Shown here: piece by piece, positions 56,214 to 64,000 of the stretch
Position numbering within the stretch: position 1 is the first letter of the stretch
Layout: each line of letters opens with the position of its first letter
Assembly: GCF_001612725.1 (NCBI RefSeq)
Contig: NZ_BDAZ01000008.1
Location: 248,001 to 312,000, forward strand
Length of the DNA: 64,000 nt
Direction of reading: 5' to 3'
Source: Nocardia anaemiae NBRC 100462
Lineage (GTDB): Bacteria; Actinomycetota; Actinomycetes; Mycobacteriales; Mycobacteriaceae
Notes under the pieces: generated by a model
The model's database searches: none
Told to the model about the DNA's origin: nothing
The model's input: only the letters and a program-made list of their open reading frames with translations
Program-made: the position numbers and the translations under genes

Positions 56214-57665
56214 CTATGACGTCACCTGCACGGATGCCGCAAACTGCTCGCAGGTCGGCGCAATCGACTCGAACCCATCGAGGTACTGACACCCAATGCT
56301 GACCTGAAGCCCGTGCTCCACCAACACCTGCCATCGAACGGTCGAGCCGTCGCCGGGTTGCTCGGTGTAGGACAGGCCGGATTTGCCTCCGAACACAACG
56401 TCACGCTTCAGTTCACTGACGGCGCCGCTCGGCCGCTGCTTCATCTGCGCTTCGAGATTCTGCGCAACCTGCTCATATCCAGCGCCCGGGGCGACCGAGG
56501 TCTGAATAACAGTGATGCGCTTACGAGTTCCGTCCGACGGGACAAGGTCGATCCGCGGCTTGCTCGGATCAGGTGTTTGCGTGAAACGCCATCCGATGGG
56601 TACCTGAAAACGCAGACGCCCCACGGCTTCGAAGTGCGCATCGGGTGCTGTCGTCCTAGATGGCTGTGCACTGATCGGCGCGGCGGTGCTCGCGACCACA
56701 GATGTGCCGGCGGATGACGGCGTGTGACTGCCATCCGAACCACCAAGCGCAGCAACTGAACCGGCGACGGCGGCAGCGACAACCGCAATAGCCACGACGC
56801 CACCGACGGCGTACACCTTGGCATTTCGCTTAGGAGGGTGTATTGCCGCGGCACGCTGACGCAGCGGTTGCATCCATTCCATGGTCGGCAACGGGGCGGC
56901 CCCGGGCTGGTACGCGGGTTCTTGCCGCGTTCTGCGGACCAGGTCCATCCCGGCGATCGGACGCAGTTCGGTGTCGGGCCCACAGACCTGCAGCACGACT
57001 GAACGAATCAGTTCCAGTTTCGTCGGATCGGAAATACCCACTGCCTGAACGACATCCGCGGGCTGCCCAGCAAGCAGGTCGCCGATGAGCGCCGATAGTT
57101 CGGCGAAGGCGGCCGAATCCGGTTCGAGCGAGGCCACCGCGAGATTCGGTTCATGTGCGCAGCACTCGATCTGGATACCCTGATGCCCCCGGATCACGGA
57201 GGTCGCAGTAGTCGAGAGCGAACCGAACTCCAGCACGACCACGCGCCTGCTGCGACCGGCCCCAGCGTCGACGGCTACCGCGCGTACCGCCATATCCTCG
57301 AACACGACATTGGACGCAAAGCCACGCACCGCATTGTCGACAACCGCCCGACGCCGACCACCCCATTCGGTTGGGAGTACGACGGTTACCTCGTCACACG
57401 GAACCTGGACGCCTAGGTTCTGCATCGCTGTGCCGACCACTGCGGTCATTGCCTCGGCGACGCTCGGCACGCGGGGCAGCAGCGCGATTCGGTCCGCATC
57501 GACGTACTGCACTGCAGAGCTGACTTGCGTCGGTGGCGTAAGCGGTTCTCCGACAGCCAGATCCCCGTTGCTACCCAAGACCACCGACGGTGGCGCATCC
57601 CAATGTGTAGTGGGGCCACACGCCCAGATGCGGGTGTCCGTAACCACCAAATCGACTGCCGGCAT
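56214..57665 (-). CDS. Type VII secretion-associated protein (Rv3446c-like)
   Basis: A 483-aa protein. ATG 57665 overlaps the eccC stop (TGATG), so this start is chosen over one seven codons upstream. The N-terminal 240 residues resemble a degenerate actin/Hsp70 fold (MPAVDLVVTDTRIWACGP, EVTVVLPTEWGGRRRAVV, VVVLEFGSLSTTATSVI). One helix (VGGVVAIAVVAAAVAGSVAAL) lies at about residues 285-306. The C-terminal domain (FEAVGRLRFQVPIGWRFTQT to the end) is the T7SS-associated domain known from Rv3446c (TIGR03931 as I recall). Position between the esx genes and eccC matches M. tuberculosis ESX-4. Confidence 0.9.
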   Translation of the reverse strand: MPAVDLVVTDTRIWACGPTTHWDAPPSVVLGSNGDLAVGEPLTPPTQVSSAVQYVDADRIALLPRVPSVAEAMTAVVGTAMQNLGVQVPCDEVTVVLPTEWGGRRRAVVDNAVRGFASNVVFEDMAVRAVAVDAGAGRSRRVVVLEFGSLSTTATSVIRGHQGIQIECCAHEPNLAVASLEPDSAAFAELSALIGDLLAGQPADVVQAVGISDPTKLELIRSVVLQVCGPDTELRPIAGMDLVRRTRQEPAYQPGAAPLPTMEWMQPLRQRAAAIHPPKRNAKVYAVGGVVAIAVVAAAVAGSVAALGGSDGSHTPSSAGTSVVASTAAPISAQPSRTTAPDAHFEAVGRLRFQVPIGWRFTQTPDPSKPRIDLVPSDGTRKRITVIQTSVAPGAGYEQVAQNLEAQMKQRPSGAVSELKRDVVFGGKSGLSYTEQPGDGSTVRWQVLVEHGLQVSIGCQYLDGFESIAPTCEQFAASVQVTS

Positions 57666-60600
57666 CACTCGGCCAGAGGCATCCACGCGAGCTGGATCAG
57701 ACCTTCGTGGTTCCGTGTGACATAGGTGCCACGCCCGGGCGGCTTCGGGCCTGGACGAGTGGTGCCCATCAGCACGCCTTCGTCCCTACTACAACTCATG
57801 ATCAAACCAGCGGATCCGAGGTCCTTCATTCGCGCGACCGTTGCCTCGTACATCGCGCGACTCGCGCCGCCCGATCGCCGCGCGATGATCACATGGAAAC
57901 CGAGATCCCTGGCGTGGGGCAGGTGATCCAGAAGGGCGGACACCGGATTGCCTGACGAGGAGGCGACCAGGTCATAGTCGTCGACGATGACATAGAGCTC
58001 CGGGCCGCTCCACCACGAGCGATCTCGCAGTTGCTGCGGCGTCACGTCAGGCCCCGGCGTCCGCTGGGCGACGTAAGCGGCGAGATCCGCCATGTTCTGA
58101 GTGAATTGCGGTGCGGTGGAACCATATCCGGCAAGGTAGCCGTCTGGCACCAGGCCGAGCATCGTTCGCCGGTAGTCGCCCAGAATGAAGCGAGCCTCGT
58201 TCGGAGTATTGGACGCGGCGATCCCCTCGATGATCGATCGCAGCAAGGTTGTCTTACCGGTCTCGGTATCACCGATGATGATGAAGTGCGGGCTCTCGAC
58301 GAAGTCGAGATAGACCGGTGCCAGCTCGGATTCGTTGATACCAATCGGGATTCGCATGTTCTTGACGCCCCGCGGAAGCTGCGCTGGCCAATTACCGGCA
58401 GACTGCAGCAACTGCTCGCGCGGCAGCATCTCCGGAAGCATGCGGGCCGCTGGCGCAGGCCGTCCCGGTGTCAAGCGGGCGATCGTCGCAACCGCTTCGG
58501 AGACGGACTGGCCCAGGGTGGCCTGATCGGCACTTCCATCGATCCGTGGCAGGCCGGTCAGCATATGCAGGCATTCGGGTGTCATACCGCGTCCCGGCCG
58601 CCCCTGCGGAACCAGCTGAGCGAACTTGCGACCCAGATCCGAATCCATCGGGTCACCGAGCCTGAGCTCGATACGGGTGCCGATCTGGTCTTTGAGCGCA
58701 GGTCGAGCCTCCGCCCAGCGATTGAGGGCGATAACGACGTGCACGCCATAGGAAAGTCCCTGCACACCAAGGTTCATGATGGTCTGCTCGAGTGCATCGA
58801 AGTCCTGGCGGATCGAGCCGAAGCCATCGATGACCAGGAAGACATCGCCGAAGGCGTCCTCATGGGCGCCTGCCGCGGCCGGACTGCTCGCCGGATCCAT
58901 GGCGCGCAGACGGCGGAATTCGGTCATCGACTCGATGCCCAACTGGCGGAACCGCGCCTCGCGCTGGCGGACAATGGTCGTCATTTCGGCGATGGTGCGA
59001 CGGACCTTGTCCTCATCGAGACGGCTCGCCACCGAACCCACATGCGGCAGGCCTTCGAGGCTGGCCAGGGTGCCACCACCGAAGTCGAGGCAGTAGAACT
59101 GCACCTGTTCGGCGGTGTGGGTGAGAGACAGGGCCATGATCATCGTGCGCAGCGCCGTCGACTTACCCGACTGGGGGCCGCCGACGACGGCGACATTTCC
59201 TCGGGAACCCGACAGGTCCACGACGAACGGGTCGCGGCGCTGGTCGTAGGGGCGGTCCACGATGCCCATGGGGGCGCGCAGGGTGGCGACGGCGGAGTAT
59301 TCGCCGGTGAGCACGCTGCGCGGGATGAGTTGGTCGAGGGTGGGGGGCTCGTCCAGCGGCGGCAGCCAGATCTCGTGGGCCGGGCGGCCGTGGCCTTGGA
59401 TGCGGGAGGCCAGCATGTTCAGATTGGAGATCTGTTCGCCGTCCTCGGACTGCGGCTCCGGATCGTGCGACGCCTCCGATGGCAGCGGGACCCGGTCGAT
59501 GGCGCGGAAGTCGACGTGGGTGGCGGTGAACGGCCTTGCCTTGACGTCGATTTCGCCGCCCGCGACACCGGCCTGGGTGACCTCGCGCTGCGAACCGCCA
59601 CCGACGTAGGGACCGGAGACGTAGGCGGCCTGGAAGCGCTGGATCTCGCCGGAATCGGACTTGAGGTAACCACCGCCGGGGATGCCGGGCAGATTGTAAG
59701 CGTCCGGTACGCCGAGGACCTGGCGGGATTCGTTGGCGGAGAAGGTCTTCAGACCGATGCGGTAGGAGAGGTGGCTCTCCAGACCCTTCAGCTTGCCCTC
59801 TTCGAGGCGCTGCGAGGCCAGCAGCAGGTGTACGTGCAGTGAGCGGCCGAGGCGGCCGATCATCACGAACAGTTCGGCGAAATCCGGGTGCTGGGTGAGC
59901 AATTCGGAGAACTCGTCGAGCACGACGAACAGTGCGGGCAGCGGGTCGAGGTCGGCGCCCGCCGCGCGCGCCTTTTCGTATTCGGAGACGTTGGCGAAGT
60001 TGCCCGCCTGGCGCAGCACTTCCTGGCGGCGGTTCATTTCACCGGCCAGGGCGTCGCGCATACGGTCGACCAGGTCGGCTTCCTCTTCGAGGTTGGTGAT
60101 GACGGCCGCGACGTGCGGGACACCGTCCAAGCCGAGGAAGGTCGCACCACCCTTGAAGTCGACGAGCACCAGGTTCAGCTGGTCCGGCGAATGCGTGGCC
60201 AACAGGCTGAGCACCAGGGTGCGCAGGAATTCCGATTTACCGGAACCGGTTGCGCCGATGCACAATCCGTGCGGGCCCATACCGCCCTCGGCGGCTTCCT
60301 TGATGTCGAGTTCGATGGGTGCGCCGTCGGCGCCGACGCCGAAGGGCACGCGCAGCCGCTCGCGGCCGTAACGGGGACGCCAGGCATGTTCGGGGTTGAA
60401 CGTACCGATATCGCCGAGCTTCATCAGCTGGGTCCAGGTCGAGATCACTTCGGCGTCATCGTTTTCCACATCGCTGCTGCGCTGGGTCGCGGCGCGATAC
60501 GGTGCGAGTCGGCGTGCGACCTGCTGGGCCTGCTGCGGACTGATCCGGTCGATGAGCGCGAAACGCTCCTGGTTGCCGGTGGCGCCGCGACCGACGCATT

Positions 60601-61705
60601 CACCGTTCTCGACAACCATCTTGATGCCGCGCGAAACCGCCAAACGCGGTGCGTAGCCGCACAAGTCGATGATGGTCACGCCCTCGTAGCCGGATTCGCG
60701 AAGTTGGTCTTCTTCGGCCTCGAGCAGGCCGCCGTCGACGACGATGACGATATGCACCAGGTTGGCGTTGGCGGGCTGGTTGCGGGAGTAGCGAACCCGG
60801 TTGGCCAGCAATGGATGCAGGCCCGCGGTGGCCTCCCGGATCGAGCCGTAGAACATGCGCTGGGTGCCGATGCCGTCCTGCGCGTCCGGGTGCTGGGTGT
60901 GCGGCAGCCACTTGGTCCACTCCCATTCGCGGGCGGTGTCCGGGCCGCAGACGACGGCGATGAGCACCTGGTCCGGCGCCTGGAACATGCACAGCTGCAA
61001 CAGCATTGCGCGGGTCATATCCCGGGCCTCGGCGCGGTCGCCGTCGAGTGCGATGGTCGCGAAGCCCTTGACCGCGATCGCCGTCGGCAGATCCGGAACC
61101 GTGGAGTGCGCACGCACGAAGCGGCGCAGCGAGACCGCCGCGATCGGCTCCAATTCCTCGACCGGGCCGGTCTCCGGCGCGACCAGGCGGGTGGCCAGAC
61201 GTTGTCCGCCGATGCCGATGCGGGCGTGGCAGAAGTCCTTGTCCCCGGCGCGGCGTTCCCACATGCGGCTGGTGCCCGCCAACATCCAGATCAGGCCCGG
61301 CTCAGGGTGACTCCATTCGACCGAAGCGCGCTGCTGGGCCGCGGTCTGGTCGACATCCTTGCGGACCTGGTCGAGGTAGCGCAGATAGTCCTTGCGGTCC
61401 TCGTTCGCCTCGGCCGCCTTCTGTCCCTTGCCGCCGCCCTGACCGGCGAACATGCCGACCATGGAGACGACCATCATCATCGGGAACATCATGCTCATCG
61501 GGTTCGACGCGATGCTGCCACCCTGAGTGAACAGCAGCGCCATCATGCCGACCATGCCGACGACCATCACGACCGGCATCAGCTTCGATACCAGGCTGCC
61601 CGGTGTCACCCTTGGGATTTCGGGCGGCGGCTGCAGCGTGACCTCGCCACCCGGCGTGCGCGGCATCTCGCGACGCGCACGCCGCTGGAACCGGACGGTA
61701 CTCAT
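57665..61705 (-). CDS. eccC4: Type VII secretion ATPase EccC (ESX-4)
   Basis: A 1346-aa FtsK/SpoIIIE-type motor that recognises substrates and drives export. ATG 61705 (MSTVRFQRRARREMPR) follows GAGGGGG; the upstream open frame is not family-like. Two transmembrane helices lie at about residues 40-90 (VVMVVGMVGMMALLF and SMMFPMMMVVSMVGMF). Three ATPase domains have Walker A motifs GATGSGKS (about 485), GGPQSGKS (about 841) and GDTETGKT (about 1145). The single-chain form is typical of ESX-4. It is divergent from eccD and coupled to the Rv3446c-like gene. It may be longer than M. tuberculosis EccC4 (about 1236 aa as I recall). Confidence 0.96.
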   Translation of the reverse strand: MSTVRFQRRARREMPRTPGGEVTLQPPPEIPRVTPGSLVSKLMPVVMVVGMVGMMALLFTQGGSIASNPMSMMFPMMMVVSMVGMFAGQGGGKGQKAAEANEDRKDYLRYLDQVRKDVDQTAAQQRASVEWSHPEPGLIWMLAGTSRMWERRAGDKDFCHARIGIGGQRLATRLVAPETGPVEELEPIAAVSLRRFVRAHSTVPDLPTAIAVKGFATIALDGDRAEARDMTRAMLLQLCMFQAPDQVLIAVVCGPDTAREWEWTKWLPHTQHPDAQDGIGTQRMFYGSIREATAGLHPLLANRVRYSRNQPANANLVHIVIVVDGGLLEAEEDQLRESGYEGVTIIDLCGYAPRLAVSRGIKMVVENGECVGRGATGNQERFALIDRISPQQAQQVARRLAPYRAATQRSSDVENDDAEVISTWTQLMKLGDIGTFNPEHAWRPRYGRERLRVPFGVGADGAPIELDIKEAAEGGMGPHGLCIGATGSGKSEFLRTLVLSLLATHSPDQLNLVLVDFKGGATFLGLDGVPHVAAVITNLEEEADLVDRMRDALAGEMNRRQEVLRQAGNFANVSEYEKARAAGADLDPLPALFVVLDEFSELLTQHPDFAELFVMIGRLGRSLHVHLLLASQRLEEGKLKGLESHLSYRIGLKTFSANESRQVLGVPDAYNLPGIPGGGYLKSDSGEIQRFQAAYVSGPYVGGGSQREVTQAGVAGGEIDVKARPFTATHVDFRAIDRVPLPSEASHDPEPQSEDGEQISNLNMLASRIQGHGRPAHEIWLPPLDEPPTLDQLIPRSVLTGEYSAVATLRAPMGIVDRPYDQRRDPFVVDLSGSRGNVAVVGGPQSGKSTALRTMIMALSLTHTAEQVQFYCLDFGGGTLASLEGLPHVGSVASRLDEDKVRRTIAEMTTIVRQREARFRQLGIESMTEFRRLRAMDPASSPAAAGAHEDAFGDVFLVIDGFGSIRQDFDALEQTIMNLGVQGLSYGVHVVIALNRWAEARPALKDQIGTRIELRLGDPMDSDLGRKFAQLVPQGRPGRGMTPECLHMLTGLPRIDGSADQATLGQSVSEAVATIARLTPGRPAPAARMLPEMLPREQLLQSAGNWPAQLPRGVKNMRIPIGINESELAPVYLDFVESPHFIIIGDTETGKTTLLRSIIEGIAASNTPNEARFILGDYRRTMLGLVPDGYLAGYGSTAPQFTQNMADLAAYVAQRTPGPDVTPQQLRDRSWWSGPELYVIVDDYDLVASSSGNPVSALLDHLPHARDLGFHVIIARRSGGASRAMYEATVARMKDLGSAGLIMSCSRDEGVLMGTTRPGPKPPGRGTYVTRNHEGLIQLAWMPLAE

Positions 61706-61878
61706 CGGACGAGATCCCCCTCTTCGCAAGCTGCGCTTTTTCGGCCTCAGTGTAGAGGGCACAGCTGACATGTCGTACAGTTCGACCAGCATTCTGCTGC
61801 CCGAACGGTGGGTTCGCAAGCTCGGCCCCTCGCGCACGGGACGCGGAAATACGAGGTAGAGACCGAGTTGGGGGAAGC

Positions 61879-63345
61879 TTGACGCACGCGCGACTTGACC
61901 ACATCGACGAAGAATCCTCGCGCGGCATCGTCCGTGCGCCCGACCTTGCCCGGGTCACGATTCTCGCGAAGCACACCCAGGTGGATATGGCGATTCCGGT
62001 CGATGTGCCGGTCGCGCTGGTGATTCCGAGTGTCGTCGATATGGTCGCTCAACACAGCCGCACCAACGATTTCGACAACGAGGGCGAGCGCTTCGAGCCC
62101 GCCGAATGGGTGCTGGCCCGAATCGGCCATCCGCCCTTCTCCAATTCGCTGAGCCTCGGTGAACACGGTGTGCGCGACGGTGAGCTGCTCATGTTGGAGA
62201 GCGCCTCGCATACCGCGCCGACGCCGCTGTTCGACGACATCATGTACAACGTCGCGATCGCCGACGCCGACCACTACCGCAGCTGGACACCGAAGGTCGC
62301 GCGGATCACCGGTTCGGTACTCGCCGCGCTCACCATGATCGTCGGCTGCCTCGGTCTGCTGCTGTCCAAAGACGCGCTGCCGGGCTGGGTCAGCGGTTCG
62401 CTCGCATTGACCGTGGCGATTCTGCTCGTGATCGCGGGCATGGTGCTCAGCCGGATGTACGGCGACACCTCGACCGCGCTGGTGCTGGGTGGCTGTGCGC
62501 TGCCCGCCGCGTTCACCGCCGGAATGCTTTATGTGCCAGACGATTACGGCTGGGCGCATCTACTGCTCGGTTCGGTACTTTTCGGCGCGACGGCGGTTCT
62601 CGCGTGGCGCGTCACCGGCGTCGGACTCGCGCTGTTCATCGGCGCGGCCACGCTCGCGGTGTACGCGGTACCGGCGTCGCTGGTCGGCGTACTGACCGAC
62701 CAGCCGGAGAAGGCCATCGGCGCCGTCGCCGCAGCGCTCGGACTCGCGGGTCTTTCACTCTCACCACGGGTTTCGATGCTGTTGGCCAAATTGCCGCTGC
62801 CGCCGGTCCCCTCCCCCGGCACTCCGATCGATCCGACCGAGGACGATCCGGACGATCACCGCGCGCTGCCGACCATGGAAGTGCTGCGGGTCAAGTCCGA
62901 GCGGGCCCGCATGTATCTGGCCGGACTCGTCTCGGCGACCACGCTGATCTCGGCGGCGGGTGCGTTGGCATCCACCGATCCCGGGGCCGATGATCCGTAC
63001 TGGCCGGGTATCGCACTGGCACTGGTCACCGCCGTGGTGCTGATGTTCCGCAGCCGAACCTACGCGGGTGCGGAACAAGCCGTGGTGCTGATCGCGGGCG
63101 GCGCGGCCATCGTGCTGATCATGATGGTCGGCGTCGCCATCGGCATGGAGCAGCCGCTGGCCGTCTTCGGGGCGGCGATGGTGGTGCTGGTCGCCGCGCT
63201 GATTCTCGGCATCATCATTCCGAACCAGTCCGCCACGCCGCCGATGCGTCGCGGCGTCGAATTGCTCGAGTACGGGTTTGTGGCCGCCGTGCTCCCGCTG
63301 GTGTTCTGGGTGGCCTCGCTCTACTCGCTCGTTCGCGGGCTGTGA
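61879..63345 (+). CDS. eccD4: Type VII secretion membrane channel component EccD (ESX-4)
   Basis: A 488-aa membrane protein. TTG 61879 (LTHARLDHIDEESS) has GGGGGAAG a few bases upstream. A cytosolic ubiquitin-like domain (about residues 20-115: ARVTILAKHTQVDMAIPVD) is followed by about eleven transmembrane helices (from PKVARITGSVLAALTMIVG onward). EccD dimers form the outer ring around the ESX pore. The end overlaps the mycP start by 4 bp (GTGA). It is divergent from eccC with 173 bp between starts, which should hold both promoters. Confidence 0.95.
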   Translation: MTHARLDHIDEESSRGIVRAPDLARVTILAKHTQVDMAIPVDVPVALVIPSVVDMVAQHSRTNDFDNEGERFEPAEWVLARIGHPPFSNSLSLGEHGVRDGELLMLESASHTAPTPLFDDIMYNVAIADADHYRSWTPKVARITGSVLAALTMIVGCLGLLLSKDALPGWVSGSLALTVAILLVIAGMVLSRMYGDTSTALVLGGCALPAAFTAGMLYVPDDYGWAHLLLGSVLFGATAVLAWRVTGVGLALFIGAATLAVYAVPASLVGVLTDQPEKAIGAVAAALGLAGLSLSPRVSMLLAKLPLPPVPSPGTPIDPTEDDPDDHRALPTMEVLRVKSERARMYLAGLVSATTLISAAGALASTDPGADDPYWPGIALALVTAVVLMFRSRTYAGAEQAVVLIAGGAAIVLIMMVGVAIGMEQPLAVFGAAMVVLVAALILGIIIPNQSATPPMRRGVELLEYGFVAAVLPLVFWVASLYSLVRGL

Positions 63346-64000
63346 ACCGGCATCTGCGCGTCGCGGCGGCGGCCGTGGCGTTGGGCCTGAGCGCGTCGTT
63401 GGGTCTCGGGGCCGGTGCCGCATCCGCGGATCATCCGCCCGCGGTGAATCCGGGTCTGCTGCCCGCGGGTGACCCGGCCGCGCCGCCCGAAAAGACCGAG
63501 CGGCCCGCGAATTCCGATTGCTCGAATACGGTATCCGGCGGTGAGGGCGCGACGATTCCCACCGCGCAACGCTCCCTCGATCTGGACAGCGCGTGGCGGT
63601 TCTCCAAGGGGCAGGGCCAGACCGTCGCGGTCATCGATACCGGTGTCGCGCGGCATCCCCGGTTGCCGGGACTGATCGCCGGTGGCGACTTCGTGGCGAA
63701 CTCGGGCGACGGCACCGAGGACTGCGACGGGCACGGCACCTTCGTCGCGGGTCTGATCGCCGCGTCGAAGATCGACGGTCAGGGATTCTCCGGTGTCGCA
63801 CCGGAAGCGCGCATCATGACCATCCGCCAGACCAGCAAGATGTATCAGAAGGAAGGCCGGGCCAGGGAGCGAAATCCGGACGATCTGCCCGAGGGCTACG
63901 GCAATCTGGCCACCATGGCCTCGGCGATCCGGCGGGCGGCGGATGCGAATGTGAGCGTCATCAATATCTCCGAGGTGTGGTGCGGCTCGTCCAATGACGT
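63342..64000 (+). CDS. mycP4: Mycosin MycP (ESX-4 subtilisin-like protease), 3' truncated by window
   Basis: The frame starts at GTG 63342, overlapping the eccD stop, and runs off the window after 219 codons. The Sec signal is NRHLRVAAAAVALGLSASLG to ASA. Two of the three subtilase catalytic residues are visible: Asp in TVAVIDTGVARHP (about residue 93) and His in DCDGHGTFVAGLIAAS. The Ser and the C-terminal anchor lie beyond the edge. Mycosins are needed for ESX assembly and stability and cleave some substrates. Cys residues near 65 and 122 fit the mycosin N-terminal extension disulfide. Confidence 0.94.
   Translation, partial: MNRHLRVAAAAVALGLSASLGLGAGAASADHPPAVNPGLLPAGDPAAPPEKTERPANSDCSNTVSGGEGATIPTAQRSLDLDSAWRFSKGQGQTVAVIDTGVARHPRLPGLIAGGDFVANSGDGTEDCDGHGTFVAGLIAASKIDGQGFSGVAPEARIMTIRQTSKMYQKEGRARERNPDDLPEGYGNLATMASAIRRAADANVSVINISEVWCGSSND

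Noticed and set aside
59888-61768. 626-codon open frame opposite eccC
   Set aside because: Antisense shadow with a His/Arg/Gly-biased product and no motifs.

Overview
The window is a high-G+C actinobacterial chromosome segment. Gene order and protein content point to Nocardia or a close relative in the Mycobacteriales. From about 0.9 to 40.6 kb it keeps the backbone known from Mycobacterium tuberculosis between guaA and the ESX-4 locus: guaA, guaB3, guaB, a DUF5319 gene, rsdA-sigD, an Rv3415c-like gene, whiB3, groEL1-groES, tsaD-rimI-tsaB-tsaE, alr, nnrD/E, glmS, glmM, rpsI-rplM. From about 56.2 kb to the right edge it enters ESX-4: the Rv3446c-like gene, eccC, eccD and the start of mycP. Non-backbone genes sit at several points inside this conserved order.

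Region by region. 0-7.3 kb: purine synthesis (GMP synthase, IMP dehydrogenase, GuaB3), plus a hydrolase-like protein that lacks two catalytic residues. 7.3-12.2 kb: regulation (SigD with its anti-sigma RsdA, a WhiB3-type iron-sulfur regulator, a SigK-like ECF sigma factor with a shortened anti-sigma). 12.3-16.6 kb: GroEL1 and GroES with a CIRCE operator, and a divergent membrane-anchored Hsp70-like protein. 17.1-24.1 kb: a tightly overlapped operon for t6A tRNA modification and alanine racemase, then the NAD(P)HX repair enzyme, whose 3' end is repeated as two decayed copies downstream. 24.2-31 kb: a cupredoxin lipoprotein, a MarR/MFS pair, GlmS, a hydrolase-fold protein and a TetR/membrane-protein pair. 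31.8-35.2 kb: a satellite type VII secretion (T7SS) substrate cassette and a PspC protein. 35.3-40.6 kb: an ABC-F ATPase, a shortened AbiEi-like protein, GlmM and ribosomal proteins S9 and L13.

40.7-56.2 kb is the most unusual part. Between rplM and the ESX-4 core lie an Hsp70-fold membrane protein, an Rv1747-like FHA-FHA-ABC exporter, a zinc metallopeptidase lipoprotein, an FHA/zinc-ribbon protein, four tandem paralogous lipoproteins, a PknF-like receptor kinase and a WXG100 pair. The pair is oriented opposite to eccC. I infer a kinase/FHA-controlled envelope export or sensing module attached to ESX-4. No single protein in it is novel, but the combination, the lipoprotein array and the link to ESX-4 deserve testing.

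Starts were chosen from ribosome binding sites, operon overlaps and remembered family lengths. No database search was run. Family names such as DUF7373, DUF6802 and DUF6640 are from memory.
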